Origin: CAZOVB01 sp964583095
Lineage (GTDB): Bacteria; Planctomycetota; Phycisphaerae; SM23-33
DNA: 30,211 nucleotides
NCBI GenBank assembly: GCA_964583095.1
Contig: CAZOVB010000053.1
Coordinates: forward strand, 1 to 30,211
Direction of reading: 5' to 3'
The position numbers and the translations under genes are program-made. Of the stretch, positions 1-6,615 are shown in pieces; positions within the stretch are counted from its first letter, which is position 1, and each line of letters begins with the position of its first letter. Below the pieces are notes generated by a model. It searched no databases. It was given only the letters and a program-made list of their open reading frames with translations, and had not been told where the DNA came from.

Positions 1-822
1 AATCCGAATTTCCTGAACATCGCCAAGTCTTTCGAGGACCGCGGCGACGGCTACCAGCACCCCGACTTCATCCCGTCTGCAGCCATGCCGGGTGAGACAC
101 TGATGAAGCTGCCGCTGGTGCGTGAGTACATGCTGCCCGACGAGGGCCACGTGTGGATGTACCGCGACTTCAGTGGCCAGGAGGTCCGGGTGCTGGCCCA
201 CTACGAGTCGGGCGCGCTGTTCCGTGCCTACTGCGAGAATCCGGATCTCGACCCCCACGGCTGGGTGAAGGACGAGGGGGAGAAGCTGACCGGCATCGTG
301 ATGGATCGCACGTCGGTGAAGGGGCTCAACTTCCTGGCCATCTACGGCGGTGGCATCCCGGCGGTGAAGAAGAGGCTGGGGATCTCGGACGCTGAAGCGC
401 GCCGGTACAAGGCGTTCCATGACAAAGCGCTGCCCGGACGGCGGATCGTGAACGACGAGATCACGCGCCTGGTGCGCCGAAAGCTGCCCGTACACACGTG
501 GGGTGGGCGACGGTACTACTGCAGGTCACCGAAAGGCAGTCAGACCTACGAGTACCAGCTGCTCAACTATCTGTGCCAGGGTAGCGCGGCTGACCTGACG
601 AAAGAGGCGCTGCTGGACTGGTACTTCCACCCCGACCGCACCGCCCGGTTCCTGGTGACCGTGTACGATGAAATCAATATCAGCTGCCCCATCGGCCAGG
701 AGCGTGAACAGATGGAGCTGCTGCGTGAGTGCATGGACCGGGACCGTCTGGATGTCCCCATGCGCAGTGACGGGGCTGTAGGGCCCGCGTGGGGCAAACT
801 TGAGAAGTGGAGTGATGCGTGA
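1..822 (+). CDS. polA: Family A (Pol I-like) DNA polymerase, C-terminal part
   Basis: The frame is open from base 1, so the 5' end lies outside the window and about 273 C-terminal residues are present. This is the palm/fingers region of a family A polymerase, which copies the phage genome. Motif A is DFSGQEVRVLAHY (coding from base 166), with the metal-binding Asp. Motif B is RTSVKGLNF followed by YGG (from 307), with the fingers Arg and Lys and the Tyr-Gly pair. Motif C is VYDE (664-672). In most family A enzymes motif C is HDE, so the His to Tyr change is a variant. The stop overlaps the GTG start of the methyltransferase (GTGA, 819-822), which implies translational coupling. Any exonuclease domain would be upstream of the window. 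Identification is confident; the start is unknown. Confidence 0.93.
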   Translation, partial: NPNFLNIAKSFEDRGDGYQHPDFIPSAAMPGETLMKLPLVREYMLPDEGHVWMYRDFSGQEVRVLAHYESGALFRAYCENPDLDPHGWVKDEGEKLTGIVMDRTSVKGLNFLAIYGGGIPAVKKRLGISDAEARRYKAFHDKALPGRRIVNDEITRLVRRKLPVHTWGGRRYYCRSPKGSQTYEYQLLNYLCQGSAADLTKEALLDWYFHPDRTARFLVTVYDEINISCPIGQEREQMELLRECMDRDRLDVPMRSDGAVGPAWGKLEKWSDA

Positions 823-1706
823 GCGTCTACTACAACGAAATCGACCCGTACGCTGCACAGTGGCTGCGCAATCTGATCGAAGCCGGCCACATAGCGCCTG
901 GTTACGTCGACGAGCGTAGCATCGTGGACGTGCAACCGGGCGATCTTACCGGTTACAGGCAATGCCACTTCTTCGCCGGCATTGGCGGCTGGTCGCTGGC
1001 CCTACGTCTGGCAGGCTGGCCGGACGACAAGCCCGTATGGACCGGGAGCCCGCCATGCCAGCCGTTCAGCAACGCAGGACAACGCAGAGGATACGACGAT
1101 GACAGACACCTTGCACCAAAATGGCTGGATCTCATCCGCCAGTGCCGCCCTTCAGCAGTGTATGGAGAGCAGGTTGCAGCAGCAGCTTCCGGCAAGCAGT
1201 GGGCCTGGCTCGATGATCTACAGGATGCACTGGAAGCGCAAGACTACGCCACGGGGGCGGTCGTACTGCCAGCTTGTGGCGTCGGCGCGCCGCACATTCG
1301 ACAGCGATTGTGGTTTGTTGCGAGGCGGGTGGCACACGCCAGTGGTCCGGGACCATCGAAACAGCGGCGGGGACCTGTCGAATCCGCGAGACCTTCCGAG
1401 ACAAGCCCAGTTGGCGGGCTGGCCCACAACCAGAGCGAACGACTCAACCGGCGCGAAGATTCCGCCGGGCAGACAGGGAGGGATGGCGTTGAAGTCGGCG
1501 GTTCAGCTGGCTGGGCCGGCCCGCCTCAAACCGAATGGAACGATCCTGACTGGCTCTTCTGCCGGGACGGAAAATGGCGGCCAGTTGAATCCGGCACATT
1601 CCCGCTGGCTGATGGGATTCCCGGCAGAGTGGGACGACTGCGCGCCTACGGAAACGCTATCGTCCCGCAAGAAGCAGCCGAAATCATCAAAGCCACGACA
1701 GGGTGA
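819..1706 (+). CDS. C5 cytosine-specific DNA methyltransferase
   Basis: The 295-aa protein starts at GTG, overlapping the polymerase stop. It would transfer a methyl group from SAM to C5 of cytosine in phage DNA, probably to evade host restriction. Motif I is FFAGIGGWSLAL (SAM binding) and motif IV is GSPPCQPFS with the catalytic Cys. Motif VI is EQV instead of the usual ENV. Motif VIII is IRQRLWFVA, and motif X is YGNAIVPQ near the C-terminus. The segment between motifs VIII and X, where the target-recognition region lies, is low in complexity and rich in Arg, Ser and Gly. It coincides with a second open frame (1099-1710) that looks conserved, so its composition may be constrained by dual coding. 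The recognition sequence cannot be inferred. Confidence 0.9.
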   Translation: MSVYYNEIDPYAAQWLRNLIEAGHIAPGYVDERSIVDVQPGDLTGYRQCHFFAGIGGWSLALRLAGWPDDKPVWTGSPPCQPFSNAGQRRGYDDDRHLAPKWLDLIRQCRPSAVYGEQVAAAASGKQWAWLDDLQDALEAQDYATGAVVLPACGVGAPHIRQRLWFVARRVAHASGPGPSKQRRGPVESARPSETSPVGGLAHNQSERLNRREDSAGQTGRDGVEVGGSAGWAGPPQTEWNDPDWLFCRDGKWRPVESGTFPLADGIPGRVGRLRAYGNAIVPQEAAEIIKATTG

Positions 1707-1710
1707 CACT
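1099..1710 (+). CDS. Possible overlapping gene inside the methyltransferase (+1 frame, WLMGFP-type protein)
   Basis: This frame is +1 relative to the methyltransferase and is open throughout. From the ATG at 1099 it encodes about 204 residues before the nuclease start and has no stop before the nuclease. It contains SARRTFDSDCG, WHTPVVRDH, SNPRDLPRQAQLAGWPTT, GQLNPAHSRWLMGFPAEW and a basic tail SSRKKQPKSSK. I recognise these as typical of hypothetical phage proteins annotated beside C5 methyltransferases. SARRTFDSDCG lies over methyltransferase motif VIII, and WLMGFPAEW lies just upstream of motif X. It could be a true dual-coded protein, perhaps a specificity or accessory subunit, or a shadow frame that databases have often annotated. 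No strong ribosome-binding site is evident before 1099. Confidence 0.45.
1695..1710 (+). promoter_or_regulatory. Leader box ACGACAGGGTGACACT before the nuclease ATG
   Basis: This 16-nt sequence ends directly at the ATG and contains the GACAGGG ribosome-binding element and the TGA stop of the methyltransferase. The same box, with one difference at the second base, ends directly at the ATG of the gene at 26148, more than 24 kb away. Identity continues into both start codons. Confidence 0.55.
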
Positions 1711-2388
1711 ATGAGCAATGCCACAATGAAGAAAAACCCGATCACCGCCTGGAGTTTCAGTCGGTATAACCTATACGACCAGTGCCCGGCGCGCTTCAAG
1801 TACAAGCACATCGACAAGCTGCCCGACCCCGGATCACCGGCAATGGAGCGCGGCAAGGTGATCCACAAAGAGGGCGAAGAGTTCCTGCTGAATGACGGGC
1901 TGCCAGTGCCCGATTCCTTCAAGCTGTTCGAGGACCAGATGGAAGAACTGGCATCCCTGGACGTGTTCGCGGAGCAGCAGTGGGGCTTCAACCGGGCGTG
2001 GCACCCCACCGGCTGGTTCGGCAAGGACACGTGGCTGCGGGTGATGCTCGACGCCGGGGTGGAGTACGAGGACCATACGGCCGACGTGATCGACTTCAAG
2101 ACCGGTAAGAAGTACGGCGACAACGGTGAGCAGATGGAGCTGTTTGCGCTGGCGACGTTCTTCCGGTTCCGTGGCACCAAGGAAGTGGTCACCCGCCTCT
2201 GGTACGTCGACAGTGGCGACGAGGACATCGAGACGTTCACAGCTGACCAGGTAATTCCACTGCGCGACAAGTGGACGAAGAAGGTCCAGCCCATGTTCAA
2301 TGACACCGTTTTCGCGCCCCGTCCCAACGACAAGTGCTGCTGGTGCCCATACAGCGCCAGCGCGGGAGGTCCATGTGTCTACGGCTGA
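1711..2388 (+). CDS. Cas4/RecB-like PD-(D/E)XK nuclease with probable Fe-S cluster
   Basis: The protein is 225 aa from the ATG at 1711, four bases after the methyltransferase stop. The core reads ERGKVIHKEGEEF (motif with His), LDAGVEYEDHTADVIDFKTGKK (catalytic Asp plus DxK-type motif) and then GEQMELFA, which carries the Gln/Tyr-type helix motif seen in RecB-family nucleases. Cys25 (in YDQCPARF) plus Cys209/210, Cys212 and Cys222 near the C-terminus match the split cysteine set that binds a 4Fe-4S cluster in Cas4/AddB-type nucleases. It probably acts in phage recombination or DNA end processing beside the neighbouring VRR-NUC and helicase genes. The frame is open upstream as far as 982, so a fusion with the overlapping frame is formally possible. 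The ATG at 1711 with an upstream GACAGGG is the simplest start. Confidence 0.8.
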   Translation: MSNATMKKNPITAWSFSRYNLYDQCPARFKYKHIDKLPDPGSPAMERGKVIHKEGEEFLLNDGLPVPDSFKLFEDQMEELASLDVFAEQQWGFNRAWHPTGWFGKDTWLRVMLDAGVEYEDHTADVIDFKTGKKYGDNGEQMELFALATFFRFRGTKEVVTRLWYVDSGDEDIETFTADQVIPLRDKWTKKVQPMFNDTVFAPRPNDKCCWCPYSASAGGPCVYG

Positions 2389-2695
2389 TCCGACCGACGA
2401 GAAGAAGATCCAGACGGGGGCGATTGCCTACGCCAAAGATCGCTGGAACATCGAAGTGATCCGCATGGTGTTCCGTCCTGGTCTGCGCGCCGGGTGGCCG
2501 GATGTCCTGTTCCTGATTCCTGGTGGGCACCCCCTGTTCATCGAGTTCAAGAGCCGCGGGAAGAAGCCCACCCCACTGCAGCAGCGCCGGCTGGATTACC
2601 TGGACCGGGCCGGCTACAACAGGACGTGGTGCGACAATCTGCGTGATGCGAAAACCCGAATAGACGAGGCAGTGCATAATGCTCGGAGTCGTTGA
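2375..2695 (+). CDS. VRR-NUC domain nuclease
   Basis: The protein is 106 aa with a GTG start at 2375, chosen because GGGAGGT lies 4 nt upstream; a longer upstream frame has no such site. The VRR-NUC fold is seen in RAGWPDVLFLIPGGHPLFIEFKS (conserved G-xPD, then ExK) and the following PTPLQQRRLDYLDRAGY helix. VRR-NUC proteins are PD-(D/E)XK-type endonucleases; phage versions act as stand-alone structure-specific nucleases, probably cutting branched or flap DNA in replication or recombination. The start overlaps the previous gene by 14 nt, and the end overlaps the helicase start by 17 nt, so it is part of a tightly coupled replication cluster. Confidence 0.85.
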   Translation: MSTADPTDEKKIQTGAIAYAKDRWNIEVIRMVFRPGLRAGWPDVLFLIPGGHPLFIEFKSRGKKPTPLQQRRLDYLDRAGYNRTWCDNLRDAKTRIDEAVHNARSR

Positions 2696-4808
2696 CAGGA
2701 CCATCCCCACCCGCCGGGTGCCGCCGAAGCACAAGCTATGGGCGCCACGGCGCCACCAGGAGCTCGGAGCGCAGTTCCTGGTCGAGCATGCGTGCGCGGC
2801 CCTGTTCTTCTCTCCCGGGCTCGGTAAGACGTCCTGCACGCTGTCAGCGTTCATGAACCTGGCGAAGCAGGGTGTGGCGCAGCGCATGCTGATCATCGCA
2901 CCGCTACGGGTGTGCCAGTCGGTGTGGCGCCAGGAAGCGCAGAAGTGGACGCAGTTCCGGGAGCTGCGCTTCTCCCTGCTGCACGGGAAGGACAAGGAAA
3001 AGAACCTGCGGGTGGATGCCGACATATTCCTGATCAACCCGGAGGGCCTGGACTGGCTGTGCGGGCTCTACCCACCGGGGATCAATCTGCCATTCGATAC
3101 GCTGTGCATTGACGAGCTCACGAAATTCAAAAATGCCCAGGGCAAGCGGTTCAAGAAGCTGCGCGCGCGTACCCGCAAGTGCGCCAGACGATGGGGCCTG
3201 ACTGGCACCCCGGCGGCCAACGGCTACGAGGATCTGTTCGGCCAGATGCTGATCCTGGATGAAGGGGCCAGTCTTGGGCGCTACATCACCCACTACCGGG
3301 AGCGGTACTTCCAGCCCAGCTACGACGGCTTCAACTGGACGCTGCGCAAGGGCAGCAAGCAGAAGATCCTGAAGCGGATCGCACCCTACGTGCTGCACAT
3401 GCGCACGAAGGACTGTGTGGACGTGCCGCCGGTCACTGACCACATCCACCACATTGAGATGCCCGACAAGGCGTGGAAGTATTACAAGGACATGGAAGAG
3501 AAGATGCTGGCGCAGATGACCGATGGCTCCGTAGAGGCGGCCAGTGCCGGTGCGGTCTACACCAAGCTGCGCCAGATGGCCAACGGCAGCGTCTACTCCC
3601 AGGGCCTGGACGACGAGAACCGGAAAACGCTGAAGGTGCATGACGAGAAGGTGAACGCGCTGGAGGACCTGATCGAAGAGCTGGGCGGCGAACAGCTGCT
3701 GGTGGCTTATGAGTTCCAGCACGATCTGGCCATGATCCGCGAGCGCCTGGGCCGCGACATCCCCCACCTGGGGAAAGGCGTCTCGGAGAAGAAGTCCAAC
3801 GAGATCATCGCAGCGTGGAACCGGGGGGACATCCCCGTCCTGTTGGCTCACCCCAAATCCGCCGGCCACGGCCTAAATCTGCAGGAGAGCAGCGCGTGGA
3901 ACGTGTGCTGGTTCACCCCCACATGGAACCTGGAGGAGTATGAGCAGTTCATCGACCGCATATGTCGCTCTGGCAACGAGGCGGAGAAGATCGTCAACCA
4001 CCTGCTGGTGGTGAAGGGTACCATTGATGAAATCGTGCTGCAGGCACTGTCTCACAAGGATATGACGCAGAAAGAGCTGCTGAACGCTCTGGTCACTGAA
4101 TTACATCCCCAAGTCGCGGGGGACGTCGCGGCGCAAAGCAATGAGGAAACCAACATGGTTAAGAAGCTGAGAGGCAAGACTGGATCCGTATGGGGCAAGA
4201 AGCCCGAAACCGAGGACGACATCAGTACCGAGGAAGCGGAGCAGGAAGAGCAGGGCACCGAGGAAGCGGAAACCAAGTCCGCGGCCCCGAAGGGCTGGGG
4301 CGGAGGCTCCAAGTCCTCGTCCGGCACCACGGAGCAGAAGAAAACTCTGCGCAAGAAGCTGGGCCCGAAGAAGCCGGATCCGGCCGATGAAGAGGATGAC
4401 GACGGTGAAGAGCAGTCCGGTGCCATGGACGCTTTCTCCGACAGCATCCAGAAAGCGTTTGGAGAAGGGGGCGTCCCGGATGAAATTGAAGAGGAAAACA
4501 ATGAAGTCGGCACCGTCTCGGAGGAAGAAGAACAGGATACGGAATCGGGCGAAGAGGATGCGAAAAAGCAGGAGTCAGAGAAGGCCCCTGTGAAGCCGCG
4601 TGAGACACGCTCCAGGAAACCCGCTACCAAGGGCGCCGGAAATACCGATAGTGGCCTCACGAAAGCAGCAGGCGCTGCCCCGGTCGATTACGACCACCTG
4701 GCCGACGTCCTGTTGGGCCGCGTGGCTACCAAGACGGCACCAGAGCTGGATATGGAGGCGCTGGCGGTGTCGCTGTTGAAGAAAATGGGAGAGAGGCTTC
4801 AGGGCTGA
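2679..4808 (+). CDS. SNF2/DEAD-box family DNA helicase with long acidic C-terminal tail
   Basis: The protein is 709 aa. Residues 1-470 form an SF2 SNF2-like ATPase: Walker A SPGLGKTS (Lys50), motif II DELT (145-148), motif III GLTGTPAANG (173-182), and C-terminal motifs SAGHGLNLQESS (394-405) and EQFIDRICRSG (422-432). Phages use such enzymes in replication or recombination. Residues 493-709 are unlike the core: low-complexity, rich in Glu, Asp, Lys and Ser, with a Gly/Ser stretch and a short helical C-terminus (DHLADVLLGRV ... ALAVSLLKKMGERL). An internal ATG at 4155 is preceded by TGAGGAAA at good spacing, so the tail could also be made as a separate 217-aa protein. The gene may be a natural fusion of a helicase and an acidic protein. 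The start codon overlaps the VRR-NUC gene. Confidence 0.9.
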   Translation: MLGVVDRTIPTRRVPPKHKLWAPRRHQELGAQFLVEHACAALFFSPGLGKTSCTLSAFMNLAKQGVAQRMLIIAPLRVCQSVWRQEAQKWTQFRELRFSLLHGKDKEKNLRVDADIFLINPEGLDWLCGLYPPGINLPFDTLCIDELTKFKNAQGKRFKKLRARTRKCARRWGLTGTPAANGYEDLFGQMLILDEGASLGRYITHYRERYFQPSYDGFNWTLRKGSKQKILKRIAPYVLHMRTKDCVDVPPVTDHIHHIEMPDKAWKYYKDMEEKMLAQMTDGSVEAASAGAVYTKLRQMANGSVYSQGLDDENRKTLKVHDEKVNALEDLIEELGGEQLLVAYEFQHDLAMIRERLGRDIPHLGKGVSEKKSNEIIAAWNRGDIPVLLAHPKSAGHGLNLQESSAWNVCWFTPTWNLEEYEQFIDRICRSGNEAEKIVNHLLVVKGTIDEIVLQALSHKDMTQKELLNALVTELHPQVAGDVAAQSNEETNMVKKLRGKTGSVWGKKPETEDDISTEEAEQEEQGTEEAETKSAAPKGWGGGSKSSSGTTEQKKTLRKKLGPKKPDPADEEDDDGEEQSGAMDAFSDSIQKAFGEGGVPDEIEEENNEVGTVSEEEEQDTESGEEDAKKQESEKAPVKPRETRSRKPATKGAGNTDSGLTKAAGAAPVDYDHLADVLLGRVATKTAPELDMEALAVSLLKKMGERLQG
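4155..4808 (+). CDS. Possible separately translated acidic protein (helicase tail)
   Basis: This is an in-frame internal start inside the helicase gene. ATG4155 is preceded by TGAGGAAACCAAC, a plausible ribosome-binding site at 7-8 nt spacing. The product would be 217 aa, strongly acidic with basic patches, mostly predicted disordered, and with a short amphipathic C-terminal helix. No enzymatic motif is visible. Roles such as DNA mimicry or single-stranded-DNA-binding partner are only guesses. It may simply be the tail of the longer protein. Confidence 0.3.
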   Translation: MVKKLRGKTGSVWGKKPETEDDISTEEAEQEEQGTEEAETKSAAPKGWGGGSKSSSGTTEQKKTLRKKLGPKKPDPADEEDDDGEEQSGAMDAFSDSIQKAFGEGGVPDEIEEENNEVGTVSEEEEQDTESGEEDAKKQESEKAPVKPRETRSRKPATKGAGNTDSGLTKAAGAAPVDYDHLADVLLGRVATKTAPELDMEALAVSLLKKMGERLQG

Positions 4809-4844
4809 TCGTCCCCACCCACTGAGACACTGTAGGAGAACGAT

Positions 4845-5336
4845 ATGCAACGCTACATTGGAAACAAAGTGATCAAAGCTCTGCCCATGACCCGGCTGGA
4901 ATACAACGAGTTCCGTGGGTGGGCGCTCCCCGAGGACGAGGACGGTGCGGATGAAGGGTATCTGGTTGAGTACGTCGATGGTGGGCAGGCCAACACCAGT
5001 CAATATGCTGGTTACGTCAGCTGGTCCCCCAAGGCAGTATTCGAGCGCGCCTACACCCCGGCGACGGGTATGGACTTCGGCAGCGCCATCAATGCGCTGA
5101 AGGCTGGTGCCAAAGTGGCACGACAGGGCTGGAACGGGAAGGGGATGTTTCTCTTCCTGGTACCTGGATCTCAGTTCAAGGTAAACCGCCCGCCTCTGCT
5201 GGGCATCTACCCGGAAGGGACCACAATCGACTACCAGCCACACATTGATATGAAAACGGCGCAAGGCACGGTTGTTCCGTGGCTGGCCAGTCAGAGTGAT
5301 GTTCTGGCCACCGATTGGGAGATTGTTCAGGGCTGA
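4845..5336 (+). CDS. tad2: Tad2-like (DUF2829) anti-Thoeris protein with extra N-terminal domain
   Basis: The protein is 163 aa; the ATG at 4845 follows TAGGAGAACGAT, a strong ribosome-binding site. Residues about 75-163 are a DUF2829/Tad2 domain: FGSAINALKAGAKVARQGWNGKGMFLFLVPGS, IYPEG, HIDMKTAQGTVVPWLASQSDVLATDWEIV. Known Tad2 proteins form oligomers that bind and sequester the cyclic ADP-ribose-type signal made by Thoeris ThsB, blocking ThsA activation. Residues 1-70 (RYIGNKVIKALPMTRLEYNEFRGW ... GYLVEYVDGG ... GYVSWSPKAVFE) form a separate small domain found alone or beside Tad2 in other phages; its role is unknown. It is the last plus-strand gene before the convergent junction. The domain call is confident; activity against Thoeris here is inferred. 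Confidence 0.85.
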   Translation: MQRYIGNKVIKALPMTRLEYNEFRGWALPEDEDGADEGYLVEYVDGGQANTSQYAGYVSWSPKAVFERAYTPATGMDFGSAINALKAGAKVARQGWNGKGMFLFLVPGSQFKVNRPPLLGIYPEGTTIDYQPHIDMKTAQGTVVPWLASQSDVLATDWEIVQG

Positions 5337-5338
5337 AC
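5325..5338. other. Short dyad at the convergent gene junction
   Basis: GTTCAG and CTGAAC flank a GG, forming a small inverted repeat that contains both the TGA of the plus-strand tad2 gene and the TGA of the minus-strand peptidase gene. The two genes overlap by 10 bases at their ends and no spacer exists. There is no T-run, so this is not a convincing terminator; it may be a minimal pause element or chance. Confidence 0.25.
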
Positions 5339-5746
5339 CACGACGATCCCATCCTGTCCCGTCCACCGCGCGTCGAAGTGTAGCCACGTCGGCGTGTGGT
5401 GGACATCCTCAAGTACCGTAAGACCGAGATCCCTCCACATCGCCATGTTGTCCAGGATGTCAGCGTACATGTGCTGCACGGTGGTGTCGGAGGGCTTGAC
5501 GTCGAAGGCCCGGCCAAACCGGTGCTGGGAGAGATCGGCGCCCACGTCCGTCCCGGGCGGTCGGAAACCCGACATCGTGTAATTACCACCCCACAGCCAG
5601 TCATTGACCGTGAGTGGTCCGTAGGCCAGGCGCAGCTGATCCAGGATGCCGGCGGCCGTGCGGTCTATGAGATGCCAGGACTGGTCACCGCGCTGCTGGT
5701 GGGTCTCTGGCGGGACCAGCTCTTCAATGCGGAAATGTTTAAGCAC
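5327..5746 (-). CDS. M15-family peptidase (endolysin-type)
   Basis: The protein is 139 aa with a GTG start at 5746 preceded by AAGGGGG. It contains the M15/VanY-like zinc site: SQHRFGRAFD (His75, Asp82) and WLHFD (Trp121, His123, Asp125), with Glu113 as a possible catalytic acid. M15 peptidases cleave peptides of peptidoglycan, so this is probably the phage endolysin. It has no signal peptide or membrane segment, so release would need a holin or pinholin. It is the last gene of the late operon and overlaps the preceding hydrolase by 8 nt. Some M15-like phage proteins are virion components, but the lysis position favours endolysin. Confidence 0.8.
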   Translation of the reverse strand: MLKHFRIEELVPPETHQQRGDQSWHLIDRTAAGILDQLRLAYGPLTVNDWLWGGNYTMSGFRPPGTDVGADLSQHRFGRAFDVKPSDTTVQHMYADILDNMAMWRDLGLTVLEDVHHTPTWLHFDARWTGQDGIVVVQP

Positions 5747-6347
5747 CTTGCCCCCTTACGCGATAGATTTTCGTGGTGATGCGGCGCACTGTCTCCCAAT
5801 GCTTGTTCCAGCCATGCCCCACCGGTTCCACCAGCATGATCTTGACCAGACGGGGATCATCTCGGGTGGGTCCAGTAGTGCCCATTTGCCCCCAGCCATG
5901 AGGGTTTTTCCAGCGCCACGGCAAGATCCTGGTAACCTGGCGCCAGGCTTTGCCCATCGGTGTCGCCTTGTCCGACGGGGTGTAGAATACCGTGATCGTC
6001 TCGATGCCTCCCGGAAACTCGTAGTCGGCATTGAGCGCGGGGCTGATCAGGAACAGATGGCGCACCTTCAGGCCCTTCTCGATAGCCACCACACCGCCCC
6101 ACGCGGCGTTGCTGAAGCAGACCAGATCCTCCCCGTCCCGGGTGGCGTTGGTGATGGCCCGCACCGCGCGCTCGTTGGTGGTGGGGATCAGCACATACCC
6201 ATAGTTGGCGTAGTGCACCGGGATGCCATGGGCTTCCAGTGCCTGGGCCAGTGGCTCCATTTGCGACTTCGCGCGCAGCTGCCGGATCCCGTGGGCCAGC
6301 ACCACGTACTCAGTCGTCCTGGTCCTCTTCTCGCTCTCGTAGGACAT
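5739..6347 (-). CDS. Alpha/beta-hydrolase-like protein in the lysis block
   Basis: The protein is 202 aa. An alpha/beta-hydrolase pattern is visible: VVLAHGIRQ (oxyanion HG, residues 15-23), a nucleophile elbow CFSNAAWGG around Ser79 in which the usual Gly positions are Cys and Ala, a candidate acid Asp126 in FYTPSDKA, and His178 in PVGHGWNKHW. HGWGQMGTTG near residue 150 resembles phage members I know from lysis or late regions. No signal peptide is seen. It may be an esterase or lipase helping outer-membrane breakdown, or an unrelated hydrolase. The start overlaps the preceding membrane-protein gene by 38 nt. The fold is fairly sure; the substrate is unknown. Confidence 0.6.
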   Translation of the reverse strand: MSYESEKRTRTTEYVVLAHGIRQLRAKSQMEPLAQALEAHGIPVHYANYGYVLIPTTNERAVRAITNATRDGEDLVCFSNAAWGGVVAIEKGLKVRHLFLISPALNADYEFPGGIETITVFYTPSDKATPMGKAWRQVTRILPWRWKNPHGWGQMGTTGPTRDDPRLVKIMLVEPVGHGWNKHWETVRRITTKIYRVRGQGA

Positions 6348-6615
6348 ACTCTACGTTCCTCTCGGCCGATTCCCGGTCGTTTTTCAGCATGCTGCTGATG
6401 GCTTCTGCCAGCTGGCGGTATTGGCGTTCACACTTCCCGTGGCGTTCCTCGCAGTGATTCAGACGGGTGGTGAGCGCGGTAATGTGGTTGTGCACCTGTC
6501 GTGAAAGTGCTATCCACAAGACGCTGACACCCACCATCAAAATGATAACCGCCGCGGAGTCCGATTCCAGGAAACGTAGTGCATCCAGCATAAAACCCTC
6601 AAGCCCGGTGTTCAT
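6310..6615 (-). CDS. Small membrane protein, holin- or spanin-like
   Basis: The protein is 101 aa. A single hydrophobic segment (AAVIILMVGVSVLWIAL, about residues 21-37) follows a short N-terminus. It is followed by a charged, probably coiled-coil domain with two Cys residues (NHCEERHGKCERQYRQL) and an acidic C-terminus. One membrane anchor with a soluble helical domain is the layout of inner-membrane spanins (Rz), and some class of holin could also fit. The ATG overlaps the stop of the large ejection protein (ATGA). Its position beside the hydrolase and M15 peptidase supports a role in lysis. The precise class is not determined. Confidence 0.5.
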   Translation of the reverse strand: MNTGLEGFMLDALRFLESDSAAVIILMVGVSVLWIALSRQVHNHITALTTRLNHCEERHGKCERQYRQLAEAISSMLKNDRESAERNVEYVLREREEDQDD

